Position numbers and translations under genes: made by a program. Below are positions 16,317 through 24,861 of a stretch of 64,000 nucleotides of DNA, in pieces (position 1 is the first letter of the stretch; every line of letters begins with the position of its first letter). Origin of the DNA: Brevundimonas sp. (GTDB lineage: Bacteria > Pseudomonadota > Alphaproteobacteria > Caulobacterales > Caulobacteraceae); the NCBI RefSeq assembly GCF_003248455.1, contig NZ_QFNM01000003.1:62001-126000 (forward strand). Reading direction: 5' to 3'. Under the pieces are notes generated by a model. That model did no database searches. It was not told where the DNA came from and saw only the letters and a list, made by a program, of their open reading frames with translations.

Positions 16317-16542
16317 GCGACCCTCGCTAGGCTGGAGGCCGGCCGTAGCATCCGGCTACGGAGGCCAGCGAGGACGACCGGGATGCGCGCGGCTAGTTCG
16401 GCCAGTTCGGTCTCACAGGCCGTGAACTCGGCGGGAGAGATCACGCCGTCGGCTGCCGCCCGCTCGATGGCGGTCAGGGCGTCAGCAGCCTCGCGGACCA
16501 GACCGCAGGCGTGGTGATGGGCGCGGGTGATGCAGAGACCAT
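16313..16542 (-). pseudogene. small phage gene with apparent frameshift
   Basis: An open frame ending in TGA at 16313-16315 (ATGA coupled to the next gene) encodes a credible helical protein (LVREAADALTAIERAAADGVISPAEF...) but has no start codon of its own. The ATG at 16542, with a strong AAGGAG seven bases upstream, starts a different frame (MVSASPAPITTPAVW...) that stops after 22 codons. Joining the two by one frame change near 16500 would give a protein of about 75 residues. Either a mutation has broken the gene or frameshifting is used; decay is more likely. Confidence 0.4.
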
Positions 16543-16851
16543 AACGGCTCTCCTTCCGTTAGGCAGGCGCCAACGCGTGCAAAAGCACGTGCGGCGAACG
16601 CCGTGGGTTTTGGGAAAGTCGCTGAATGCTCTGTCCGGGTCGTCGACCCTGTGCGCTGACAGCTCGGCTATTGCCGTGGGCATCAGGTGGGAGAGGAGGG
16701 CACGGACGACAAGGGCTCCGGTCACGAAAATCTTCGGCCTGAATCCACTGGACTAGCGCTTCGATCGGAGCACTAGTGATCACGTTCCGCCCGGCCAAGC
16801 CGGGCTCGGCTCAGTAGGGCGCTCCGCCCTGATCAAGCCCTGAGGAACACC
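16543..16851. other. intergenic stretch with a short inverted repeat
   Basis: No convincing gene is seen. CGTGC-AAAA-GCACG (16576-16589) is a perfect 5-bp inverted repeat upstream of the minus-strand phage genes and could be an operator or stem-loop. Several open frames cross the region on both strands but have poor composition and no ribosome sites. Confidence 0.4.
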
Positions 16852-17109
16852 ATGTCCAAGTCGAAGCCAGCTGCGCCGAAACCAGCACAACCGACGCCCA
16901 AGGTCACCAAACTCGATCAGCTGATCGCGCTTCTGAAAGCGCCGGATGGCGCGACGATGGAGGAGATGGTCGCCGCCACCGGCTGGCAGGCGCATTCGAT
17001 CCGCGGCGCCATGGCCGGCGCACTTCGCAAGAAGGGCCTCGCCGCCACGAGCGCCAAGACGGACCACGTCCGTCGCTGGCGCCTGACTGAAGCGGGCGGC
17101 GCCCAATGA
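16852..17109 (+). CDS. DUF3489 domain-containing protein
   Basis: An 85-residue protein. After a Lys/Pro/Ala-rich leader, the core TKLDQLIALLKAPDGATMEEMVAATGWQAHSIRGAMAGALRKKGL is the winged-helix-like DUF3489 unit. It is often found in alphaproteobacterial islands next to DUF2924 and a serine recombinase. Its stop overlaps the DUF2924 start (ATGA). DNA binding is inferred from the HTH-like pattern. Confidence 0.85.
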   Translation: MSKSKPAAPKPAQPTPKVTKLDQLIALLKAPDGATMEEMVAATGWQAHSIRGAMAGALRKKGLAATSAKTDHVRRWRLTEAGGAQ

Positions 17110-17254
17110 GCGAGATCAAGGCGCTGATCCGATCGCTGGAAGATCAGAACATCGACGGTCTGCGAGCGATCTGGCGAGAACAGTTCGAGGAGGGGCCGCC
17201 GCCCCTCCGATCCCCCAACGTCCTGCGCTACGTGCTGGCCGAGCGCATCCAGAC
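17106..17254 (+). pseudogene. DUF2924 domain-containing protein, truncated
   Basis: The first ~50 codons (SEIKALIRSLEDQNIDGLRAIWRE..., LRYVLAERIQT) match the N-terminus of DUF2924 proteins, which usually run 140-190 residues. At about 17254 the homology stops and the frame continues into nonsense derived from an MFS transporter in another frame. The gene has thus lost its C-terminal two thirds, together with the recombinase gene that often follows. Confidence 0.75.
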
Positions 17255-17581
17255 CTGGCCCTCTTGGCCACCGGCATCCTGGTGCTCGGTTTCCTACTTT
17301 CGGGAGCCCAGGCGACCCTGCCGGCCATCGCGGCGAAATTCTATCCTACAGAGGGCCGTGCGACGGGCGTGGCCTGGGTGCTCGGCATCGGCCGCTTCGG
17401 CGGCATAGCCGGGGCGCTCGCAGGGGGAACCCTCCTGCAGTTGGGGTGGAGTTTCGCCACCATCCTCGCCGCACTCGCCATCCCGGCGGTCCTCGCGGCC
17501 CTGGCGATCGGAATTCACGTGTTCCGCGCCCGCGCCGCGTCCAGGGCGCCGATGGCTCCCGTCGCCGCATCCAATCCCTGA
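17255..17581 (+). pseudogene. MFS aromatic-acid transporter (AAHS/PcaK-like), C-terminal fragment
   Basis: About 108 codons remain, covering the last helices of an MFS permease. GFLLSGAQATLPAIAAKFYPTEGRATGVAWVLGIGRFGGIAGALAGGTLL is followed by a terminal helix (ILAALAIPAVLAALAIGI) and a basic tail. The 'YPT..R.TG.....GR.G...G' pattern belongs to the aromatic acid:H+ symporter family. The first ~330 residues are absent because the deletion junction with DUF2924 is at 17254. The porin gene downstream probably belonged to the same catabolic cluster. Confidence 0.75.
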
Positions 17582-17589
17582 TCGACCCC

Positions 17590-17615
17590 GCCGCCGCCGG
17601 TCCTCCGGCGGCGGC
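17590..17615 (+). terminator. strong hairpin downstream of the MFS fragment
   Basis: Perfect 11-bp stem GCCGCCGCCGG / CCGGCGGCGGC with a TCCT loop, starting nine bases after the MFS stop. There is no T tract; it may be a terminator or attenuator ahead of the porin gene. Confidence 0.5.
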
Positions 17616-17674
17616 TCACATCACGCAAGCGCGCGAGCCTGGAACAACCAGGCCGCCACCGGAGGAATATCGTC

Positions 17675-19153
17675 ATGCTGCTCTCATCCGCGGCCGCCGC
17701 TGTGCTGGCCGCTTCCCTTCCGACCGCCGACGGCGAGGCGCCGGTCTCAACGACCGCCATCCAGACCGCCCCGCCTCAGTCGGCTCCGCCGCTCAGCGGC
17801 CAGTCTCCCGCCCAGGCCGCCGCGCCGTCTGCCGCCCCCCAGCCGATCGCCTTCAAGCCGTTGAACTATGAAGACGACTGGTCGCGCTTCAGGGATCCGG
17901 CCAGGCGCATCTCGCGCTGGGCCGATCTGAAATACATCCCGCTGGTCGACACGGCTTGGCTGAGCCTGGGCGGCGAGGGCCGCTGGCGCGCCGAATATCG
18001 CGGCAACGAGCGGTTCGGTCGCGGGCTTCAGGATAGCGACGGCAATCTGCAACAGCGCCTGCGCCTCTGGGGCGATCTGCACCTGACGCCGAACGTGCGC
18101 GTCTTCGCCGAGGTCCAGGACGGCCGCACCCACGGCCTCGACAGCGGCGAGCCCTTCATCGAGGAAAGCCGCGCCGACCTGCACCAGGCCTTCGTCGAGA
18201 CCAGTCACACCGTCGGCGACGGATCGTTGAAGGTGCGGGTCGGTCGTCAGGAGTTCGGCGTCGGCCTGTTCCGTATCTTCGAACCGCGCGAGGGCACCAA
18301 CGCCCGCACCGCCTTCGACATGGCGAGGGTGATGTACGACCGGCCGACCGGATGGTCCGGCGGCGTCTTCGCCGGCTACGCCCTGCGCGAAAGCAAGGCC
18401 TCGTTCGACGATGCGACCAACTACGACTACCGCCTCTACGGCGCCACGGCGTCGCGACACCTGGGAACCGGCCCCAATGCGCCGAAGCTCGAGTTGCTCT
18501 ACGCCAACACCGATCGGCTGGGTATCGTGTTCGACACCGGCCTGGCCGGACGAGACGACCGTGACACCTTCTCGGTGAGACTTGATGGCCGCCGCGCACC
18601 CTGGGATTACGACGTCGAAGGCGTGATCCAGCGGGGCGATTTCCGGGGGCTGAACGTCGAGGCCTGGTACGTCTCGGGAGCGGTCGGCCGGACATTCAAC
18701 CATCGCTGGGCTCCCCGCCTCGCCCTGCGCATCGACGCCGCCTCGGGCGACAAGGACCGCACGGACGGCGAGGTGAACACCTACAACCAGCTCTACCAGC
18801 CCCCGATCTCCCTGAGGACCGATCTCGGCCTGAGCAATCTGGTGAGCGTGCAGCCCCAGGTGACCTTCCGTCTTCTCCCGAAAACGACGGTAGGGCTCGT
18901 TACGGCCGGCCTTTGGCGTCAGAGCAAGGAGGACGGGGTCTATCTTCTGCCGGGCATCTTGCTTCGCTCGGGTGTCGAGGGCGATTCCGCCTACGTCGGA
19001 TGGCGCTATGCGGGTTTCGCGACCTACGCGGTCAACCCCTTCGTCAGCGTCACCGGCGTGGCGAACTACACCGTCTCGGGCGACTTCCTCAAGGAAAGCG
19101 GCGTGGCCGAGGATCAATCCTACCTCGGCTTGATCGTGACGGCGAAGTTCTGA
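17675..19153 (+). CDS. alginate export (AlgE-like) family outer-membrane porin
   Basis: A 492-residue beta-barrel protein. An N-terminal signal (MLLSSAAAAVLAASLP) and an Ala/Pro/Gln linker precede the domain, which starts at KPLNYEDDWSRFRDP. Typical segments follow: LGGEGRWRAEYRGNERFG, LRLWGDLHLTPNVRVFAEVQDG, KVRVGRQEFGVG. The C-terminus ends in an aromatic residue (IVTAKF), as expected for barrel insertion. GGAGGA lies eight bases before the ATG. Members in this family often serve as uptake channels for aromatic acids or other small organics rather than alginate; the adjacent AAHS transporter remnant supports that reading. Confidence 0.8.
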   Translation: MLLSSAAAAVLAASLPTADGEAPVSTTAIQTAPPQSAPPLSGQSPAQAAAPSAAPQPIAFKPLNYEDDWSRFRDPARRISRWADLKYIPLVDTAWLSLGGEGRWRAEYRGNERFGRGLQDSDGNLQQRLRLWGDLHLTPNVRVFAEVQDGRTHGLDSGEPFIEESRADLHQAFVETSHTVGDGSLKVRVGRQEFGVGLFRIFEPREGTNARTAFDMARVMYDRPTGWSGGVFAGYALRESKASFDDATNYDYRLYGATASRHLGTGPNAPKLELLYANTDRLGIVFDTGLAGRDDRDTFSVRLDGRRAPWDYDVEGVIQRGDFRGLNVEAWYVSGAVGRTFNHRWAPRLALRIDAASGDKDRTDGEVNTYNQLYQPPISLRTDLGLSNLVSVQPQVTFRLLPKTTVGLVTAGLWRQSKEDGVYLLPGILLRSGVEGDSAYVGWRYAGFATYAVNPFVSVTGVANYTVSGDFLKESGVAEDQSYLGLIVTAKF

Positions 19154-19169
19154 CACGGGCGCGGCGGAA

Positions 19170-19460
19170 CTGACAACTTAACTTGGTTTTGGCCGCAGAA
19201 TGCTCTTCGCCTTACCCGCTTTCAGGCCGTCTGGGTCGCAGCCGCCCAAGCGGCCTCGGCGTGGCCTCGCAGAATACGAGGGCCAGGTCGCGAGATCAGG
19301 TGGGGCTGGAGGTTAAAGGCGTTGTAGATCGGACCGTGGACGGAGAGGAATCTCTGGGCTGAACCCTGCGATTTGAACCTCTACTGCTTCTGCTCCCGTC
19401 ATCGGATCACGAGGTGAGAGTTCTCGGCCCGATTATTCTCCCGCATCCCGCCAGGTAGAC
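19170..19460 (-). mobile_element. IS6-family element remnant (3' part of transposase)
   Basis: From about 19221 the sequence aligns by eye with the 3' end of the intact transposase at 19509 onwards. Shared blocks include GCCGCCCAAGCGGC, a GGCGTTGTAGA-type block, CTGGGCTGA, GATTTGAAC and TCTCGGCCCGATT. It has many substitutions and frame breaks. CTGACAACTTAAC at 19170-19182 resembles the terminal repeat CTGTCAGGTTAAC of the intact copy. The remnant stops exactly where the intact IS begins. Confidence 0.65.
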
Positions 19461-20269
19461 CTGTCAGGTTAACCCGCGCAGCGCACAACTTGCCCTACCC
19501 AGATCAGCTCAGGCGGTGGCCGCCGCCCAAGCGGCATGGGCCTGCGCCCGGAAGAGGCGCAGGGTGCGTCGGCTGGTGAGGTGTCGCTGGATGTAAAAGG
19601 TGTTGTAGACGGCGGCGTGGGTGGTGAGGAAGCGCTGGGCTGAGGCCTGGGATTTGAACAGCTGCTGCTGTCGCTCTCGTCGCCGGATCGGCAGATGCGA
19701 ATTCTCCGCCCGATTGTTCTCTCGCAGCCGGCCCGGACTGTGGAGATGGCGTAAGCAGAGCTGATCTAAGGCCGCCGAATAAGAGCCGAGGCCATCGGTT
19801 ACGATTTTCTCGGGCTCAACGGGCTGATTTCGCAGAAGGCGCCTGAGCAGCTTCAACGCCGCCTCCGTGTCTCGCCTATGTTGAACGACGATGTCCAACA
19901 CCTCGCCCTCGTCATCGACGGCGCGCCACAGGAACATCCGCTTTCCGCCGATCGAGCAGACCACTTCATCGAGATGCCAGCGTGGAGAAGGGGAGGGACG
20001 TAGCCTTTTCAGCCGCCGGGCGATCTGGGGTCCGAACTTGATGGTCCAGCAGCGGATGGTCTCGTAGCTGACGTCGATCCTGCGTGTCGCCATCAGCTCT
20101 TCGACATCGCGCAGGCTGAGGCTGAAGCGGAAGTACAACCACACAGCCTGACGGATCACCGCCGCCGAGAAGCGGTGGCGCTTAAAGGATAGTGGTTTCA
20201 CGAATTACGATCCCCGATCAGGCCTTTAGGCGGGCTGAAGTGGAGACAAGTTAGCGTTAGACTGACAGC
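19461..20269 (-). mobile_element. intact IS6-family insertion sequence
   Basis: About 809 bp, with imperfect terminal inverted repeats CTGTCAGGTTAAC (19461-19473) and, on the other strand at 20257-20269, CTGTCAGTCTAAC. It contains one full transposase gene. The flanking 8 bp differ (AGGTAGAC on the left, CACCCCCA on the right), so there is no target duplication. This fits insertion followed by deletion or IS6-type cointegrate recombination. The right side abuts a truncated Lrp/AsnC gene. Confidence 0.75.
19509..20201 (-). CDS. IS6-family transposase
   Basis: A 230-residue DDE transposase. A short N-terminal HTH region (LSLRDVEELMATRRIDVSYETIRCW) is followed by the DDE core: Asp in RWHLDEVVCSI, Asp in IVTDGLGSYSAA, and Glu in NNRAENSHLPIRRRERQ. 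The C-terminus (FLTTHAAVYNTFYIQRHLTSRRTLRLFRAQA) is family typical. All catalytic residues are present, so it should be able to transpose. Length is normal for IS6/IS26 relatives. Confidence 0.92.
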   Translation of the reverse strand: MKPLSFKRHRFSAAVIRQAVWLYFRFSLSLRDVEELMATRRIDVSYETIRCWTIKFGPQIARRLKRLRPSPSPRWHLDEVVCSIGGKRMFLWRAVDDEGEVLDIVVQHRRDTEAALKLLRRLLRNQPVEPEKIVTDGLGSYSAALDQLCLRHLHSPGRLRENNRAENSHLPIRRRERQQQLFKSQASAQRFLTTHAAVYNTFYIQRHLTSRRTLRLFRAQAHAAWAAATA

Positions 20270-20670
20270 ACCCCCAGACCGAGTTGGCCGAGCGCGTCGG
20301 CAGTTCTGCGGCCTCGTGCTGGCGACGTGTGCGGGCGCTGGAAGCGGGGGGCGTGCTCGGGCGAACCGTGCGGCTGGTCGATCGCAACCAGGTCGGCTGT
20401 CCCGTCGACGTGATCTGCCAGGTTCGGCTGAAGTCGCACGAGGAACAATTGGGCGCAGCCTTCGAGCGGTTCGTGCGACACCAGCCCAACATCCTGGATT
20501 GCTATTCGATGTCCGGCGACTGGGACTATCTTCTGCGGGTCGTGGCCGCCGATATCGCCGACTACGAGCAGTTTCTGATGCGCGTCTTGTTGCGGCACGA
20601 GGCGGTCGCCACCGCGAGTTCTCATTTCGCCCTGTCGTGCGTGAAGTCCGACACGGCCCTGCCGGTCTGA
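20270..20670 (+). pseudogene. Lrp/AsnC-family regulator, N-terminally truncated by the IS
   Basis: The frame is open from the IS edge (HPQTELAERVGSSAASCWRRVRALEAGGVLG) through an intact RAM-type effector domain (PVDVICQVRLKSHEEQ, DCYSMSGDWDYLLRVVAADIADYEQFL, ATASSHFALSCVKSDTALPV). Only the first ~20-25 residues of the winged HTH are lost. A TTG or GTG start might produce an HTH-defective protein, but there is no native promoter. The target genes are unknown. Confidence 0.75.
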
Positions 20671-20718
20671 AGACGCATTTGGAGTTGGGCGTCCCCGATC
20701 AGATGAGGACAGTCCGGG

Positions 20719-23709
20719 TCACCAGTTGAGTTCCAGGCCGAAGGAAACCTGCCGGCCGGCCGAACCGATCTGAAGCAGACGCGCGTGCGCGCCTTCGTAG
20801 GCCAGGTCGCGGGTGTCGGTCAGGTTGGCGGCGGCGAGCGTCAGGCGCGTGCGGGCGTCGATGCGGTAGGTCGCCTGAGCGTCCAGATAGCCGGCGGAGC
20901 CGAGGACGAAGGCCGATACGCCCCCGCCTTGCAGGTCGGCTTCCGAGCGGAAGGCGGATCGCCAGGACCAGGACAGGTTCAGCGCGAACGGACCCCGCTC
21001 CAGATAGGGATTGATCGACCAGGCCAGGTCCGACACGCCGGTCAGCCGTTCGCCGTCCGCCAGCCGGCTGTCGGTCCAAGTGGCGCTGGCCCAGACGCCC
21101 AGGCCGCCGCCCAGCCGGCGATGCACGCCCGCCTCCAGACCGTCGATCTGAGCTCGTCCAACGTTGCGCGGACGCGACATCACGACAGGGGCCTGAACTG
21201 CGGCGCCGGCGCGGGTCTCGAACGTCAGCGTCTCGGTCGCCGAAGTCGCCTGAATGAAGTCGTCGATGGTCTTGTGAAACAGGGCGATGCTGAAACTGGT
21301 CTGTCGGGTGGTGACTTCGTAGGATAGATCCAGATTGGTCGAGACATAGGGAGTGAGGTCGGGATTGCCGCCGACCCCGCTGAAGATCACGCCGGGTTCG
21401 GGGGCGTCGACGGCCGCCTGTCCGCGCTCATAGATGGCCGAGACGAGCACGCTGGCCGGCACCGTCGATGCGCGCAGGTCGGCCAGGGACGGATGCGTGA
21501 TGGTGCGCGATGCGGCGAACCGGAGGACAGCGCCGTTCGAGACATCAATGGCCAGATTGAGGCTGGGCAGCAGTACCGCATCGCCGCCGTCGTGGGCCCG
21601 GGGCATGATCTGCGCCGCCCCATCGACGCCGACCATGCGTGCGCCCTCGACATGGGCGCCCGTTCCCGCCAGCCGCAGGCCGGCGTTGCCGAAATAGGCC
21701 AGGCCGGCGGCGGCGCCGTCGAAGTCCACGCGGACATAAGCCGCCGCGACCCGTTCCTCGACGCGGTACGAATTCTGCAAATCCGAGCCGGTGGGAATCA
21801 GGTCGTCGGGCCGAAACACCACGTCGTCGCGTTCGCCGGCGAGGGTGAAGGCGGCGCGCAACCTTTCGAAGTCCGGGGTGGTCCAGGGGCCTGGGCGGAT
21901 GGCGATCAGGTCTGAGAAGACATCGCCAGGCGTGAAGCCGTCGTAGAGGTCGGCGATGTCTGAGGCGCTGTCGCGCAGGACGGCCCGTCGGTCGCGCCGC
22001 CGATAGTCGCGACTGCGGACGCTGAACCGGGCGCCCGTCTGAACGGCTGTCAGCCGCAATCCGCTCCAGGTCCGATCGAGCTTGCGGCGCGCGTCCAGAA
22101 AGGCGGTGAAATCGGCGTCGCGGGATTCCACCGCCCGGATGGCCAATTGCGCCAGCGTCAGACGACTGGGATCGCGCAGGGCGAAGTCGGTGCTCAGCCG
22201 GGCGGCGCGACGCGTGGATGCCGCATCGTTCAGATCGAAGATGTAGGATACGCCCAATGGCGACTGGGCGGATAGCCGCTCCAGCGGCGTTTCCAAGACG
22301 GAACGGGCGCTGGAGACGCTGAGGCGCGGGGTCACTCTCCAGGCTCCGTGTTGGAGTTCCGCGCCCACGGAGCTGGCGACGTTCAGATGGCACTGGTCGG
22401 AGAACTCGGTGTTGTTGTCGACCCGCCCGCTCGCGATCCGGCCGGCCGTCACGACGCCGCTCCGGACCGCCAGCACGGCGCCGGGCGCCGCCAGCTTTTC
22501 TCCTAACCCAAAGACCAGCCGATCTTCGCGAATGGCGTTGTCGAACGTCGAGATCAATGTATCGAAATCCAGCCGAAGGACGGGCGAAACCCGCCAATCG
22601 GCGCCCACGAAGCCGCTGCGACGCCGCCGGTCCTCGTTCTCGACGGTGGTGCGTACATCGTCGGGAACCGCAAGGGTTCGGCCGCCGATCTCCACTTCGC
22701 TATAGCGCATGACCTGGAACCGGTCATAGCGAACGGATCGGGCCTCCTGGGACAGGCCGGCGACCACGCCCATGTCGCCGCTGGCCGAAATCCACCTTCC
22801 GGTCGCGGACAGATCGGGGCTGATCCGCCCTTTCCGCGCCGCCGTCTCCCCGCCGAGCCGCAGCGTCAGAAATGGGTCGCCGTCCAGACCGCCGGTCGTC
22901 TCGATGTCGATGTTGGCGCCGATGCCCCCCTCGGGCAGATCGGCCGTGGCGGACTTGATCAGGCGGGCGCCGGCAAGCAGGTCGACGGACAGGGCGCGGA
23001 AGCGGAACTGTCGTCCGCTCTGGGTCGAGTTGCGGATATTTTCGTTGAACGCCATCGGCGCGCCGTTCAGCGTCACCGATTGGAACAGAGGGCCGAGGCC
23101 GCGCACGCTGACGAACTGGCCCTCGCCGACTTCGCGTTCGATCGCGACGCCCGGCACGCGCTGAAGCGCTTCGGCCAGATTGGCGGAGGGCAGGTCGCCG
23201 ATCCGTTCGGACGACAGGCCATCGGAAATGACGTCCGCATCGCGTTTGCGGCGCAGCGCCTCGTCGATCTGGTCGGACAGGCGGGCGACGACCTCGACGG
23301 GTTCGAGTTCCGTCGTTTCGGGTGGGGGCGGCCCGGCCCGTCGGGCGGTCGGGGCGACAGCCCAGATGCGCACGCCCCGCGACCCGACGAAGCGATAGCG
23401 CAGGTCGGTCCCCTCCAGCATCCGCGCCAGGGCGGCGCGCCAACTCATCCGTCCGTTGACCGCGCGCGTCCGCACGTCCCGACCGGGACGCTGCATAAAG
23501 GCCAGTTCGCACCCGGCCTCCAGGCACAGGCGCAACAGGGCCGAGGCGGCGTCCTGGCTGGCGATGTCGAAGGTCTGAACATGCGACACGGACTGCGCCA
23601 GGCCCGGCTGGGCGAGGGCCGACATCACGGCGGCGGTTGCGACGCCGCAGATGATGCGCCGGGGCTTGCGTCGCGCGCCGGCGGGCAGCGATGCAGCGAG
23701 CGGTTTCAA
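20719..23709 (-). CDS. TonB-dependent receptor with N-terminal STN signalling domain
   Basis: A 996-residue outer-membrane receptor. Signal peptide (ends near ...QPGLAQS), then an STN domain (about 45-120; QTFDIASQDAASALLRLCLEAGC...GTDLRYRF) that signals to FecR. The plug (about 130-300; DADVISDGLSSERIGDLPSANLAEALQRVPGVAIER, VSVRGLG, KSATADLPEGGIGANIDIET) and the barrel follow, ending GLELNW. The plug pattern is that of the Caulobacter/Xanthomonas-type receptors. The FecR and sigma genes lie upstream on the same strand, so it is the probable sensor of that module. The ligand is unknown; phosphatase neighbours suggest an organophosphate. Confidence 0.88.
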   Translation of the reverse strand: MKPLAASLPAGARRKPRRIICGVATAAVMSALAQPGLAQSVSHVQTFDIASQDAASALLRLCLEAGCELAFMQRPGRDVRTRAVNGRMSWRAALARMLEGTDLRYRFVGSRGVRIWAVAPTARRAGPPPPETTELEPVEVVARLSDQIDEALRRKRDADVISDGLSSERIGDLPSANLAEALQRVPGVAIEREVGEGQFVSVRGLGPLFQSVTLNGAPMAFNENIRNSTQSGRQFRFRALSVDLLAGARLIKSATADLPEGGIGANIDIETTGGLDGDPFLTLRLGGETAARKGRISPDLSATGRWISASGDMGVVAGLSQEARSVRYDRFQVMRYSEVEIGGRTLAVPDDVRTTVENEDRRRRSGFVGADWRVSPVLRLDFDTLISTFDNAIREDRLVFGLGEKLAAPGAVLAVRSGVVTAGRIASGRVDNNTEFSDQCHLNVASSVGAELQHGAWRVTPRLSVSSARSVLETPLERLSAQSPLGVSYIFDLNDAASTRRAARLSTDFALRDPSRLTLAQLAIRAVESRDADFTAFLDARRKLDRTWSGLRLTAVQTGARFSVRSRDYRRRDRRAVLRDSASDIADLYDGFTPGDVFSDLIAIRPGPWTTPDFERLRAAFTLAGERDDVVFRPDDLIPTGSDLQNSYRVEERVAAAYVRVDFDGAAAGLAYFGNAGLRLAGTGAHVEGARMVGVDGAAQIMPRAHDGGDAVLLPSLNLAIDVSNGAVLRFAASRTITHPSLADLRASTVPASVLVSAIYERGQAAVDAPEPGVIFSGVGGNPDLTPYVSTNLDLSYEVTTRQTSFSIALFHKTIDDFIQATSATETLTFETRAGAAVQAPVVMSRPRNVGRAQIDGLEAGVHRRLGGGLGVWASATWTDSRLADGERLTGVSDLAWSINPYLERGPFALNLSWSWRSAFRSEADLQGGGVSAFVLGSAGYLDAQATYRIDARTRLTLAAANLTDTRDLAYEGAHARLLQIGSAGRQVSFGLELNW

Positions 23710-23781
23710 ACAGCGAGCCTCGGGGAGATGTTCCGTGAAGCCCTTAGCGCAGTCCCATGACAGGTCTGCGATACGGTCGCC

Positions 23782-24774
23782 TCAGTCGGCGCGGATCAGC
23801 CGCCGGCCATCAGGAGCTTTATCGATCTGAATTGGCAGCAGGGCCGCCAGCCGGTCCTCCAGCGCGCCTTCGCCCTCCAGCGGCAGGACCACCGTGACGC
23901 GCATACGCCCCAGCAAAGGATCGGCCAGGACCAGGGACTGATCGGAATACCGTGCGACGGCGGCGACGACGGCCGACAGGGGCGCGTCCTGGAACACTAG
24001 CCGGCGATTGCGCCAGGCCGTCGCCGTCTCGACGTCGACGGCGGCCTTGCGGACGCCTGGCTTGCCTGGTTGGAAGTCCGCGCGTTCGCCCGGCGACAGC
24101 ATCAGGGCGTCGCTCAGCGCGTTCCTGTCGGTCGCATCGCGCGTCGCCACCGCGACCCGCCCCTGCAAAAGCGAGATCTGCGCGCCATCGCCGGTCAGGG
24201 CGGTGACGAAGCGCGTGCCGGTCACGATCACCCGGCGGTCCCCGACCGCCACCTGGAAGGGACGGGCGGCGTCATGGGCCACCTCGAAATAGGCCGCGCC
24301 TCGCTCCAGCGTCGTGCGGCGTGCATCGTCCGCCAGGGCCACGCGGATGGCGGAACCGGCGTCCAGCGTAACGCGCGTCCCGTCGTCGAGGGCGACGTCG
24401 GTGATCCGGCCGGGTGCGGCCTCGTAAATCCGGCTCCGTTCCGCGCCGTTCAACATCGGGACCAACATGACGGCGACGGCGACGGCCGCTGCGGCGAAGC
24501 CTGACGCCGCCAACAAGGGGCGGCGCGTCACCGACTTGCGCTCGGTGCGGCGCAGCGCCGCCAGGTCGCCGGCGAAGGCGCCGCGCAAAGGTTCCAGCGC
24601 CGCCTGGTCTGCTTTGGCCCGTTCGTACTGACGCAGGTGATCGGGGTCGGACTCCAGCCAAGCCAGCAGCGCCGCCTGCTCGCGCGCGCCTGCGCCCGGC
24701 CGCGCCATGCGGGCCAGCCACGCCTCGGCCGTCCTGGGACGGGCGAGGGTCAGGATGTTCAGACGCTCCAGCAT
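23782..24774 (-). CDS. fecR: FecR-family anti-sigma regulator
   Basis: A 330-residue single-pass protein. The cytoplasmic N-terminal DUF4880-type helix region (EAWLARMARPGAGAREQAALLAWLESDPDHLRQYERA) binds the sigma factor. A membrane helix lies near residues 90-110 (GFAAAAVAVAVMLVPML). The periplasmic FecR domain (ITDVALDDGTRVTLDAGSAIRV, LERGAAYFEVAHDAARPFQVAVG, VTGTRFVTAL, LLQGRVAV) and an STN-like C-terminal part (FQDAPLSAVVAAVARYSDQSLVLAD) follow. It lies between the sigma gene (87 bases upstream) and the STN receptor (72 bases downstream), a standard surface-signalling order. Confidence 0.9.
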   Translation of the reverse strand: MLERLNILTLARPRTAEAWLARMARPGAGAREQAALLAWLESDPDHLRQYERAKADQAALEPLRGAFAGDLAALRRTERKSVTRRPLLAASGFAAAAVAVAVMLVPMLNGAERSRIYEAAPGRITDVALDDGTRVTLDAGSAIRVALADDARRTTLERGAAYFEVAHDAARPFQVAVGDRRVIVTGTRFVTALTGDGAQISLLQGRVAVATRDATDRNALSDALMLSPGERADFQPGKPGVRKAAVDVETATAWRNRRLVFQDAPLSAVVAAVARYSDQSLVLADPLLGRMRVTVVLPLEGEGALEDRLAALLPIQIDKAPDGRRLIRAD

Positions 24775-24861
24775 CAGCGTGGCGAATTCCTTTCAAACGG
24801 GCCGGGCGAGTCGTCTTTGCGGCCCGCCTCAAAAAGCACAACGATCCAGATGCGGGACACC

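Larger units (their letters stand above)
8686..17254. mobile_element. decayed tRNA-Ser-integrated prophage/integrative element
   Basis: The left boundary is the 3' end of tRNA-Ser(GGA) with an integrase beside it. The interior holds lysis genes, a tape-measure fragment, small phage-like genes with ATGA coupling, an SRAP protein and a toxin-antitoxin pair. The right boundary is set at the point where the DUF2924 reading frame changes abruptly into an MFS transporter fragment. No second copy of the tRNA 3' end was found by eye, so the right end (attR) seems lost by deletion. Head, portal and terminase genes are absent; it cannot form virions. Confidence 0.7.

Noticed and set aside
16474..16725. 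An 83-codon minus-strand frame in the phage region
   Set aside because: Only its last 22 codons follow a good ribosome site; the upstream part has poor composition and overlaps an intergenic inverted repeat.
8710..20270. Direct-repeat copy of the tRNA-Ser 3' end (attR)
   Set aside because: I looked for the T-loop/acceptor sequence downstream of the integrase and found no match long enough to support an attachment site.
19453..20277. 8-bp target duplication around the intact IS6 element
   Set aside because: The flanks AGGTAGAC and CACCCCCA do not match, so no duplication can be claimed.
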